A DNA stretch of 64,000 nt from Flavobacteriaceae bacterium EG-1 (GTDB lineage: Bacteria; Bacteroidota; Bacteroidia; Flavobacteriales; Flavobacteriaceae): assembly GCF_009649685.1 (NCBI RefSeq), contig NZ_WJPK01000003.1, positions 329,921-393,920 of the forward strand. The letters are read 5' to 3'. Below are positions 55,546-63,475 of the stretch, in pieces (the first letter of the stretch is position 1; every line of letters begins with the position of its first letter). The translations under genes and the position numbers were made by a program. The notes under the pieces were generated by a model. The model had not been told where the DNA came from, did no database searches, and saw only the letters and a program-made list of their open reading frames with translations.

Positions 55546-57126
55546 ATGAAAACCATAAAAACCATAGGACTTATAATTTTCTTAATAGGCTTGAGTCTTT
55601 TTACAGTTCTCCCTTTAATTGGAAATTTTAAATTAGAACAAAAAACATTTGACGAAATCGTTAGAGATAAAGGTTTTAAAAGCGAACTATTTATCCAATC
55701 TATGCAAACAGAAATAGTTGAAAGAGATTTCAATGGAATGCAAGATTTATCTCCTAAAGTAGTAAATGCTTTAGAGCAAGCAAACGCGCTACATAGAAAA
55801 AATAAGGAGTATAAAAAGGTGATTTATACTTCACCTCATGATATGGCTACACTTATTGGTAAAAGTTCCGGAAATGGATTTATTGCTAAAAACAAAGGAT
55901 TAATGTGGATGTTAACATTTGGTTTTGGCATTATTGGTGCATTACTTTTTATTTTGCCCAATGTAGTTTTATTAGGTAAAAAAGGAATTAAAAACGATGG
56001 AATTTATCATGAAAGCTCAACTAATAAAGGTTGGGTTGCGTGGTTAGTATTTCTTTTCTTAGTTAGTTTTTATCTAGTACTATATTTTAGACCTGAATAC
56101 GCTGTTAATTGGACTTTCTTAGTTGACCCCATAAGTGAATTTTTAAGTGGTAACCCTGCGGGACATTGGTTTGTTTACGGTTTTATGTATTGTGTGGTTA
56201 TGACCGTAATGGCAATTAGAATGTACATAAAATATAGACATAATGTCTATCAAATGGTACGAACTACTTCGGTTTTATTTTTTCAAATAGTATTTGCGTT
56301 TCTCATACCCGAAATCATGACCCGTTTACAAATGCCCTACTATGATTTTAAAAATGCTTTTCCATTGGACTACGATTTCTTTTTTCAATGGAATTTAAAA
56401 TCACTTTTAAATAGTGGTGGAATTGGACTTTTTATTTTAGTATGGGGAATAGTTTTAACGCTGGTTGTGGTACCTGTAATGGTATATTTCTTTGGCAAAA
56501 GATGGTATTGCTCATGGGTTTGTGGTTGTGGAGGTTTAGCAGAAACATTAGGAGACCCATATCGCCAACATTCAAGCAAATCTTTATTTTCTTGGAAAAT
56601 AGAAAGATGGTTAATACACGGGGTTCTACTTTTTGCCATTGTAATGACGGGTATGACACTATATAGTTTCTTTACGGAAACTGGAACAGTTTTAGGATTA
56701 AAAACTCAAAGTGTGCAAAACACTTATAGTTTAGCAATAGGATCAGTTTTTGCAGGTGTTATTGGTACAGGTTTCTATCCTATTTTCGGAAATAGAGTAT
56801 GGTGTAGGTTTGGCTGTCCCCTTGCTGCTTATTTAGGTTTTGTACAACGATTTAAATCACGCTTTAGAATTACAACCAATGGCGGTCAATGTATATCTTG
56901 TGGTAATTGCTCAACATATTGTGAACAAGGTATCGATGTGCGTGCTTATGCGCAAAAAGGAGAGAACATAGTACGTTCTAGTTGTGTTGGATGCGGCATT
57001 TGTTCTGCTGTATGCCCACGTGGTGTATTAAAGTTGGAAAATGGCCCTGAAGCTGGGCGTATTAATCCAACAGAAGTATTACTAGGTAATGATGTAGATT
57101 TAATGGATTTAGTGAACAAAAATTAA
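55546..57126 (+). CDS. Membrane-bound 4Fe-4S protein (NapH/NosR/CcoG-like)
   Basis: 526 residues. An N-terminal helix, a roughly 90-residue extracytoplasmic domain and then about eight further helices precede a C-terminal two-cluster ferredoxin. Cluster 1 ligands are C449, C452, C455 and C459 (CISCGNCSTYC); cluster 2 ligands are C480, C483, C486 and C490 (CVGCGICSAVC). Two extra motifs, CSWVCGCGG and CRFGCP, match NapH/NosR-type membrane electron carriers. With the FAD enzyme it forms a likely NAD(P)H-to-membrane electron route; the final acceptor is unknown. Confidence 0.9.
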   Translation: MKTIKTIGLIIFLIGLSLFTVLPLIGNFKLEQKTFDEIVRDKGFKSELFIQSMQTEIVERDFNGMQDLSPKVVNALEQANALHRKNKEYKKVIYTSPHDMATLIGKSSGNGFIAKNKGLMWMLTFGFGIIGALLFILPNVVLLGKKGIKNDGIYHESSTNKGWVAWLVFLFLVSFYLVLYFRPEYAVNWTFLVDPISEFLSGNPAGHWFVYGFMYCVVMTVMAIRMYIKYRHNVYQMVRTTSVLFFQIVFAFLIPEIMTRLQMPYYDFKNAFPLDYDFFFQWNLKSLLNSGGIGLFILVWGIVLTLVVVPVMVYFFGKRWYCSWVCGCGGLAETLGDPYRQHSSKSLFSWKIERWLIHGVLLFAIVMTGMTLYSFFTETGTVLGLKTQSVQNTYSLAIGSVFAGVIGTGFYPIFGNRVWCRFGCPLAAYLGFVQRFKSRFRITTNGGQCISCGNCSTYCEQGIDVRAYAQKGENIVRSSCVGCGICSAVCPRGVLKLENGPEAGRINPTEVLLGNDVDLMDLVNKN

Positions 57127-57198
57127 AATAAAATTATCGATAAAAATAATTAAGTTAGATTTCCCGAAACCTAATTTTATGCGTATAACATAGATAAA

Positions 57199-57684
57199 GT
57201 GATTCAAAAAATATTAGTCATAGCATCCTTATTTTTTTTCTTTGGAAATACATCCGGAGAAAATATTCGCTATTATAAAGACTATTATGAAACAGGAAAA
57301 AAGAAATCTGAAGGCTGGGTAAAAAACGGAGTGAAATCTGGTTATTGGAAATTTTACCACACCAATGGAAACGTAGCCGAAAAAGGACATTATGAAAATG
57401 GAATACGCGTTGATTATTGGTATTTTTACACCCCCTATAAAGTAAGAAGTAAAGAAGGTCATTATTCACGAGGCAAAAAAACTGACTGGTGGCTTTATTA
57501 CGATAAAAATGGAAGACTTGATTATAAATGTCAACTAAATACAGGTATTAAAAATGGTTATTGTATTCAATATACCAATGGAGAAATTGCTTCCGCAATC
57601 AAATATAATAAAGGTAAAAAAATAAAGGAATGGCGGGATATTAAGAGTTTTAAACAGGAGAATAAATTAACTGATTTAAGATAA
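57199..57684 (+). CDS. Exported MORN-repeat protein (GTG start)
   Basis: 161 residues. The GTG at 57199 is the only start that includes the signal peptide (ILVIASLFFFFGNTSG). At least four MORN_2-type repeats follow, e.g. YETGKKKSEGWVKNG, GYWKFYHTNGNVAEKG and DWWLYYDKNGRLDYK, each about 23 residues. Similar proteins are often annotated as YwqK-like, but no toxin partner is visible here. Probably a periplasmic or outer-surface binding protein. Followed by glycosyltransferase genes. Confidence 0.87.
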   Translation: MIQKILVIASLFFFFGNTSGENIRYYKDYYETGKKKSEGWVKNGVKSGYWKFYHTNGNVAEKGHYENGIRVDYWYFYTPYKVRSKEGHYSRGKKTDWWLYYDKNGRLDYKCQLNTGIKNGYCIQYTNGEIASAIKYNKGKKIKEWRDIKSFKQENKLTDLR

Positions 57685-57831
57685 TGTTCAAACTTTTTTA
57701 TTCTTATTCATATTTTCGCAACTTTTATTTAGCCCTTATCTAAAAAAGCCCGGTGCCCGGCATAAATAAAGCAATATTTCATTGCAGCAAGTAAAGTGCA
57801 ATAAAATATAACCTTAAAGTAGGTGTCAGCA

Positions 57832-58527
57832 ATGAAAAACAAGATAATTAAGGTTATAATTCCTGCATTTAATGAAGCTAATTCTATTGCTTCGGTCATT
57901 AATGAAATTCCAGATATTGTTACAGAAATAATAGTAGTTAACAATAATTCATCAGACAAAACAGTAATAAACGCTAAAAGAGCTGGGGCGACGGTGCTTT
58001 CCGAAGAAAGAATGGGTTATGGATATGCCTGTCTAAAAGGTTTGAAATACGTAGAAGATCAATCCGAGTCACCCGATATTATCGTATTTATTGATGGAGA
58101 TTATAGTGATTATCCTGAAGAATTAACAAAAATAGTTGATCCAATATTAAATGATGGTTATGATTTTGTAATTGGCGCCCGTGTAAAACGACTTAGGGAA
58201 GAAGGGAGTATGACACCACAGCAAGTTTTTGGTAATTGGTTAGCAACCAGCCTAATGAAATTGTTATTTAGGGCAACATTTACCGATCTTGGACCGTTTA
58301 GAGCTATAAGGTACGATAAGTTATTAGCATTGCAGATGGAGGACAAAACCTATGGATGGACGGTAGAAATGCAACTTAAAGCACTGAAAAAAAAGTTGAC
58401 ATACATCGAAATACCAGTACGTTACAAGAAAAGAATTGGTATTTCTAAAGTGTCAGGAACCGTAAAAGGTAGTATATTTGCTGGCATAAAAATCTTGGGT
58501 TGGATATTCAAGTATAGCATAAAATAA
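57832..58527 (+). CDS. Family 2 glycosyltransferase (polyprenyl-phosphate sugar synthase-like)
   Basis: 231 residues from the ATG at 57832 (a GTG 9 nt earlier is possible). A GT-A fold with IIPAFNEANSIASVI, VVNNNSSDKT, the metal motif FIDGDYSDYPEE, GARVKRL and YKKRIGISKVSGT. The basic IGISKVSGT end and length match dolichyl/undecaprenyl-phosphate mannose or glucose synthases. It would load the lipid-linked sugar used by the multi-span glycosyltransferase encoded two genes downstream. First of three glycosyltransferase genes. Confidence 0.9.
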   Translation: MKNKIIKVIIPAFNEANSIASVINEIPDIVTEIIVVNNNSSDKTVINAKRAGATVLSEERMGYGYACLKGLKYVEDQSESPDIIVFIDGDYSDYPEELTKIVDPILNDGYDFVIGARVKRLREEGSMTPQQVFGNWLATSLMKLLFRATFTDLGPFRAIRYDKLLALQMEDKTYGWTVEMQLKALKKKLTYIEIPVRYKKRIGISKVSGTVKGSIFAGIKILGWIFKYSIK

Positions 58528-58559
58528 AGCTGAATTTATACATAAAATAAAATGTAAAT

Positions 58560-60044
58560 ATGGGATTGATTCTTACATATATAATTCTAGCGATATATAG
58601 CATCTCATTAATGCTAATATTCTTTTATAGTCTTGCGCAATTAAATTTGTTAGTCAACTATCTAGGAAATAAACGCAGAAATCAAACTGCACCAAAATTC
58701 AACTTATTAGATCCTAAAGAAATTCCGCATGTAACTATTCAGCTACCAGTGTACAACGAAGAATATGTTATGGAACGGTTGCTTGAAAATATTTCAAAAA
58801 TAGAATACCCAAAAAGCAAATTAGAAATTCAAGTATTAGATGACTCCACAGATGACACCGTTATAGATACTGCTAAACATGTAAAAGCATTACGTGAAAC
58901 AGGTTTAGACATTACCCATATTACTCGTACCAACCGTAAAGGTTTTAAAGCTGGCGCCTTAAAAGAAGGTTTGGAAATTGCAAAAGGTGAATTTATTGCC
59001 ATATTTGATGCTGACTTTTTACCAGATAGCGATTGGTTGAAGAAAACAGTAATTTATTTTAAAGACGAAGAGATTGGTGTTGTTCAAACCCGATGGGGAC
59101 ATATAAATAGAGATTACTCCACCTTAACTCGTATTCAAGCCTTTGCTTTAGATGCGCACTTCACATTAGAACAAGTTGGAAGAAGTTCAAAAGGGCATTT
59201 TATTAATTTTAATGGTACTGCAGGTATTTGGAGAAAAGAATGCATTTTAGATGCCGGTAACTGGGAAGGTGATACTCTTACTGAAGACCTTGACTTAAGC
59301 TACAGAGCACAATTAAAAGATTGGAAATTCAAATATTTAGAAGATGTTGAAACTCCTGCGGAATTACCAGTGGTAATAAGTGCAGCTAGATCACAACAAT
59401 TTCGCTGGAATAAAGGTGGCGCCGAAAACTTTAGAAAATCTGTTTGGCGGGTATTATCCGCTAAAAATATATCGTTCAAAACTAAGTTTCATGGAGTAAT
59501 GCACTTGTTAAATAGCTCTATGTTCCTATGTGTTTTTTTAGTAGCCTTATTGAGCATACCTGCAATGTACATAAAGGCTATTTATCCACAGCTAGACTGG
59601 GTATTCTCATTACTTAAATTTTTTGTATTAAGTACCATAATATTATTTGTTTGTTATTGGTTTACATTTAAAAGTATTCAGGGTAGTAGTTTCGATAAGT
59701 TTATCGATTACATAAAACTATTTTTCACCTTTTTTGCTGTTGCCCTTGGTTTTTCTTTACACAATACGATAGCTGTTTTAGAAGGACATATGGGTAAGCG
59801 TAGTGAATTTGTACGCACACCAAAATTCAATATCAACAGTATAACAGAAAGTTGGAAGGGTAATAAATACCTCGCCAAAAAACTTTCACCAAACATGATT
59901 TTAGAAGCAGCATTAATGATCTATTTCTTATTTGGAATGTACAGTGCTGTTCCTCTTAATGATTTTGGTTTATTTCCATTTCATTTTATGTTGTTTTTAG
60001 GTTTCGGATTTGTATTTACAAAGTCCTTAACTTCAAGAGCATAA
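58560..60044 (+). CDS. Processive-type family 2 glycosyltransferase (cellulose-synthase-like)
   Basis: A 494-residue inner-membrane enzyme. One N-terminal helix (about 3-25), a cytosolic GT-A domain (about 50-300) with QLPVYNEEYV, VLDDSTDDT, FDADFLPD and TEDLDLSYRAQ, and the QxxRW-type motif QQFRWNKG (acceptor/processivity site), then four C-terminal helices. The D, DxD, TED, QxxRW set is typical of cellulose, hyaluronan and glucomannan synthases. No PilZ domain or bcs accessory genes, so cellulose itself is unlikely; a surface heteropolysaccharide or glycolipid is the better guess. Confidence 0.92.
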   Translation: MGLILTYIILAIYSISLMLIFFYSLAQLNLLVNYLGNKRRNQTAPKFNLLDPKEIPHVTIQLPVYNEEYVMERLLENISKIEYPKSKLEIQVLDDSTDDTVIDTAKHVKALRETGLDITHITRTNRKGFKAGALKEGLEIAKGEFIAIFDADFLPDSDWLKKTVIYFKDEEIGVVQTRWGHINRDYSTLTRIQAFALDAHFTLEQVGRSSKGHFINFNGTAGIWRKECILDAGNWEGDTLTEDLDLSYRAQLKDWKFKYLEDVETPAELPVVISAARSQQFRWNKGGAENFRKSVWRVLSAKNISFKTKFHGVMHLLNSSMFLCVFLVALLSIPAMYIKAIYPQLDWVFSLLKFFVLSTIILFVCYWFTFKSIQGSSFDKFIDYIKLFFTFFAVALGFSLHNTIAVLEGHMGKRSEFVRTPKFNINSITESWKGNKYLAKKLSPNMILEAALMIYFLFGMYSAVPLNDFGLFPFHFMLFLGFGFVFTKSLTSRA

Positions 60045-60107
60045 ATTTCTCGTGATTAAATAATTTAAATTTCATATTTTCAGTTATTCAAACCGACTTA
60101 AACTGAA

Positions 60108-61496
60108 ATGCAAAATCGTATTTTTTCATACGTCAAACTTCATAGAATCCCAATTTTGCTAGTAATAGCAAGTTTGTTATTTTATTTTGTTTTTGCCTAC
60201 AAATTACCTCGTACCGATTTTATTAAACTTCTCTGTCTTTTTATTGCACTTTTCATGCTTTGCTTCAAATTAATTCAATTTGAAAAATGGAATTATAAAT
60301 TTCTCTTAATCGTAGGAATACTTTTTAGATTGGTGTTCATAAGTACAGAACCCAACCTATCACAGGATTATTACCGATTTATTTGGGATGGAGAATTGGT
60401 TAGTAACTTCATCAATCCATATTTAGCTGTACCAAATACACTTATAAAGCAACAAGATTTGGTAGTCGCAAATGCTAAAGAACTATATAACGGAATGGGG
60501 GACTTAAGTGCTCGACATTTTAGCAACTATCCTCCAATGAATCAATTTTTGTTTGCCATTGCCGCTTTTTTTGGCGGTAAATCAATAATAGGCACAACAA
60601 TAGTAATGCGTATTATTATTATACTAGCAGATATAGGAATATTTTATTTTGGCAGAAAGTTATTGCGCAACCTAAATCAATCACCACATTTAATATTTTG
60701 GTATTTTTTAAATCCACTAGTAATAATTGAACTTACAGGAAATTTACATTTCGAAGGTGTAATGCTCTACTTCTTTGTTTGGTCTATTTATTTATTATCT
60801 GTAAAAAAGTGGCTTCTAGCCGGAATTCCTTATGCATTTGCAATTTTAATAAAACTAGTACCATTAATGTTTCTTCCATTGTTTTTTAAATATTTAGGCA
60901 TTAAAAAAAGTATATTATTTTATTTGACGGTAGGTATAGTAACGGTTCTATTCTTATTACCCTTTTACTCACCAGACTTTATTAATAATTATTCTCAAAC
61001 AGTAGGACTATGGTTTTCAAATTTCGAATTCAACGCTGGCTTGTATAATTTCATTGAAAAAATCGCAATATATTTCGATCATAAACCATGGGAATTTATA
61101 AAAAGTTATGGTAAGGTAACACCATACATAACAATAGCAATAGTACTTCTATTTTCAATATTTAAAGTTGATCAGCAGCTTAAAAATCTTCTTTTGGCAA
61201 TGCTTTGGGTATTAACAATTTATTATTTTACAAGTACAACCGTACATCCTTGGTATATCATATTTCTTCTTCCGTTAAGTGCTTTTTCGGATTTTAGATT
61301 TCCAATAATTTGGTCAGCATCAGTAGTTTTAAGTTATTACGCTTATGCTCAAATAGACTTTAAAGAAAATCTTTGGATACTTGCTATTGAATATATTTCT
61401 GTGTTTGGCTACATGGGCTACGAAATCATCAAACTAAATAAGCAAAAACCTTTTTTTCGAAAAAATACCACTTCTAATGTTGTCAACTCAATTTAA
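60108..61496 (+). CDS. Multi-span polyprenyl-phosphate-dependent glycosyltransferase
   Basis: A 462-residue protein with about 11 transmembrane helices, GT-C fold, resembling polyprenol-phosphomannose-dependent mannosyltransferases. The first extracytoplasmic loop has the acidic motif EPNLSQDYYRFIWDGEL (about 85-100), the usual GT-C catalytic site. It probably adds a sugar from the lipid donor made by the first glycosyltransferase of the set onto a product outside the membrane. It ends 19 nt before the arginine leader peptide. Confidence 0.87.
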   Translation: MQNRIFSYVKLHRIPILLVIASLLFYFVFAYKLPRTDFIKLLCLFIALFMLCFKLIQFEKWNYKFLLIVGILFRLVFISTEPNLSQDYYRFIWDGELVSNFINPYLAVPNTLIKQQDLVVANAKELYNGMGDLSARHFSNYPPMNQFLFAIAAFFGGKSIIGTTIVMRIIIILADIGIFYFGRKLLRNLNQSPHLIFWYFLNPLVIIELTGNLHFEGVMLYFFVWSIYLLSVKKWLLAGIPYAFAILIKLVPLMFLPLFFKYLGIKKSILFYLTVGIVTVLFLLPFYSPDFINNYSQTVGLWFSNFEFNAGLYNFIEKIAIYFDHKPWEFIKSYGKVTPYITIAIVLLFSIFKVDQQLKNLLLAMLWVLTIYYFTSTTVHPWYIIFLLPLSAFSDFRFPIIWSASVVLSYYAYAQIDFKENLWILAIEYISVFGYMGYEIIKLNKQKPFFRKNTTSNVVNSI

Positions 61497-61508
61497 TTTG
61501 TATTTTTG
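61480..61508 (+). promoter_or_regulatory. Promoter of the arginine biosynthesis operon
   Basis: TTG (61480-61482), an 18-nt spacer and TATTTTTG (61501-61508), a good -33/-7 pair. Transcription would start only a few nucleotides before the leader-peptide ATG at 61516, leaving a leader of about 160 nt before the first enzyme gene. The -33 element lies inside the end of the preceding glycosyltransferase gene. Confidence 0.6.
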
Positions 61509-61515
61509 ACTTTCA

Positions 61516-61584
61516 ATGCAAGCACAGAATTACATATTCGCATTAAACATACGTCCGGTATCTCTACGCCGTCGTCGCCCGTAA
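61516..61584 (+). CDS. Arginine leader peptide (22 residues, four consecutive Arg codons)
   Basis: ATG at 61516, stop TAA at 61582-61584; the product is MQAQNYIFALNI-RPVSLRRRRP. Arginine occurs at residue 13 and at residues 18-21 (codons CGC CGT CGT CGC), two codons before the stop. All use CGN codons, although AGA is frequent in surrounding genes. The ORF lies between a good promoter and the GNAT-argG-argC operon, exactly where an attenuation leader is expected. Translation stalling at the Arg run when arginyl-tRNA is scarce would alter RNA folding downstream (see 61576-61589). I infer the mechanism; the peptide itself is read directly. Confidence 0.82.
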   Translation: MQAQNYIFALNIRPVSLRRRRP

Positions 61585-61589
61585 GGGTG
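61576..61589 (+). promoter_or_regulatory. Hairpin at the leader-peptide stop, candidate attenuator element
   Basis: CGCCC (61576-61580) pairs with GGGTG (61585-61589) around the GTAA that contains the stop codon, four G-C pairs and one G-U. A translating ribosome at the Arg codons would block it. Alternative pairings exist further on: GTCGT (61571-61575) with ACGAC (61629-61633), and GGAAA (61602-61606) with TTTCC (61619-61623). No hairpin with a T-tract was found, so the output may be translational or Rho-dependent. Confidence 0.45.
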
Positions 61590-61673
61590 CGCTTCTATTA
61601 TGGAAAAAGGTGAGTCCATTTCCGCTTTACGACAAAACACATTCAAAAATTTTAATTTAAATAGGTAGCAACA

Positions 61674-62288
61674 ATGGATATTGTTATTGCTAACGAGTCA
61701 CATTTTAAGTACGCCCAAATAATTTGCGATACTATTGCAGAATCTGCACAAGTGCGTGGCACTGGTATTGCAAAAAGAACTCCTGAGTATATCAATAAAA
61801 AGCTTTCAAATGGAAACGCCGTAATTGCTTTAGATAGTGATAAATTTGCAGGATTTTGTTATATAGAGGTTTGGGGTCATGAAAAATACGTGGCAAATTC
61901 GGGTTTAATCGTTCACCCAGATTATAGAAATCAAGGCTTAGCTAAAAAAATAAAAAATGAAATTTTTAAGCTATCTACTAGTAAATTTCCAGATGCTAAA
62001 ATATTTGGAATCACTACTGGTTTAGCGGTAATGAAAATTAATTACGAACTGGGTTATAAGCCAGTAACATTTTCTGAGTTAACAGATGACCCAGAATTTT
62101 GGAAAGGTTGCCAGACTTGTAAAAATTTTGATGTTCTAACACGTACCGAGCAGAAAATGTGTCTTTGTACTGGCATGTTATATGACCCAAATGCAAAAGC
62201 AAAACCTACAAAAACGCCGAACAGCAAAGTCTTTCAAAAATTAAAAAGTTTAAAGGAAAGTATATTCCTAAAGAAAAATACAAAATGA
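61674..62288 (+). CDS. GNAT acyltransferase heading the arginine operon
   Basis: 204 residues. A GNAT fold with the acyl-CoA loop VHPDYRNQGLAKKI (about 82-95). It is the first enzyme gene of the arginine operon, overlapping argG by 4 bp, so it is a candidate for the N-acylglutamate synthase (ArgA) step, which lacks an orthodox gene in many Bacteroidota. The C-terminal extension has four cysteines, C146-x-x-C149 and C163-x-C165, a possible zinc site not part of the basic GNAT fold; a basic Lys-rich tail follows. Acyl donor (acetyl or succinyl) is unknown. Confidence 0.9.
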   Translation: MDIVIANESHFKYAQIICDTIAESAQVRGTGIAKRTPEYINKKLSNGNAVIALDSDKFAGFCYIEVWGHEKYVANSGLIVHPDYRNQGLAKKIKNEIFKLSTSKFPDAKIFGITTGLAVMKINYELGYKPVTFSELTDDPEFWKGCQTCKNFDVLTRTEQKMCLCTGMLYDPNAKAKPTKTPNSKVFQKLKSLKESIFLKKNTK

Positions 62289-63475
62289 AAAAATTAGTTT
62301 TAGCATACAGTGGTGGGCTTGATACTTCGTATTGTGCCAAATATTTATCAAAGGAAAAAGGATTTGAAGTACATGCAGTAAGTGTAAATACAGGTGGTTT
62401 TTCAGCTGAAGAAATTGCGACCATAAAAGAGAAAGCATTACAATTGGGTGCAACATCTTATACTTCTATAGATGCTGTTCAAACGTTTTATGACAAGGTA
62501 GTAAAATATCTTATTTTCGGTAATGTATTAAAAAACAATACCTATCCCCTTTCGGTAAGTGCTGAACGAATTGTTCAAGCCATTGAAATAGTTAACTATG
62601 CAAAAGAAGTAGGTGCCGAATATATTGCCCATGGAAGCACAGGCGCTGGTAATGACCAAGTAAGATTTGATATGATTTTTCAAATCATTGCTCCTGAAAT
62701 TGAAATTATTACACCCATTAGAGATAACTCTTTAGCAAGAGAAGCAGAAATAGCCTACTTAAAAGAAAACGGAGTTGATTATTCTTGGGAAAAAGCAAAA
62801 TACTCAATTAATAGAGGACTTTGGGGTACATCTGTAGGTGGCGAAGAAACATTAACATCAGAAAAAGCACTACCAGATTCAGCATACCCAAGTCAATTAC
62901 AAGAAAAAAATCCATCTGAAGTAAAACTTACTTTTGAAAAGGGTGAACTAGTAGCTATTGATGGAGAGAAAAATAATCCTGTTGCCAATATAGAAAAGCT
63001 AGAAGCAATAGCATCTGCTTATGCAATTGGGAGAGACATTCATGTTGGAGACACTATAATTGGAACTAAAGGCAGAGTTGGTTTTGAAGCTCCTGCATCA
63101 TTAATTATAATAAAAGCACACCATTTATTAGAAAAACATACACTTACTAAATGGCAACAATATCAAAAAGAACAACAAGGTAATTTTTATGGAATGCTTT
63201 TGCATGAAGGTAATTATTTAGATGCCGTAATGCGAAATATTGAAGCTTTTTTAACTGACACACAAAAAACAGTTTCTGGTGATGTCTTTGTTGGTCTTTA
63301 TCCATTTCAGTTTAGACTGCAAGGTATTTCATCTAAACATGATTTAATGACAGATGCCTTTGGTAGTTATGGTGAAGTAAATAAAGGTTGGTCTGCAGAT
63401 GATGCAAAAGGCTTTATTAAAATACTTTCAAATTCGGGAAAAATATATAATCATGTAAACCAAAAAGATGATTAA
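62285..63475 (+). CDS. argG: Argininosuccinate synthase
   Basis: Joins citrulline and aspartate with ATP to argininosuccinate. 396 residues. The N-terminal PP-loop is AYSGGLDTSYC (about 6-16); further motifs are EYIAHGSTGAGNDQVRF (ATP/citrulline site), TPIRD and KYSINRGLWG. Standard cytosolic enzyme of full length. It overlaps the GNAT gene by 4 bp and argC by 8 bp, so the operon is translationally coupled. Confidence 0.97.
   Translation: MKKLVLAYSGGLDTSYCAKYLSKEKGFEVHAVSVNTGGFSAEEIATIKEKALQLGATSYTSIDAVQTFYDKVVKYLIFGNVLKNNTYPLSVSAERIVQAIEIVNYAKEVGAEYIAHGSTGAGNDQVRFDMIFQIIAPEIEIITPIRDNSLAREAEIAYLKENGVDYSWEKAKYSINRGLWGTSVGGEETLTSEKALPDSAYPSQLQEKNPSEVKLTFEKGELVAIDGEKNNPVANIEKLEAIASAYAIGRDIHVGDTIIGTKGRVGFEAPASLIIIKAHHLLEKHTLTKWQQYQKEQQGNFYGMLLHEGNYLDAVMRNIEAFLTDTQKTVSGDVFVGLYPFQFRLQGISSKHDLMTDAFGSYGEVNKGWSADDAKGFIKILSNSGKIYNHVNQKDD

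Noticed and set aside
57199-57684. MORN protein as an antitoxin of a toxin-antitoxin pair
   Set aside because: It has a signal peptide and no small toxin-like ORF beside it; the antitoxin label for such repeats appears to be annotation carry-over.
57746-57765. GC-rich GCCCGG-TG-CCCGGC element after the MORN gene
   Set aside because: A central C-C mismatch and too small a loop; the T-run lies only on the minus strand, where no gene precedes it.
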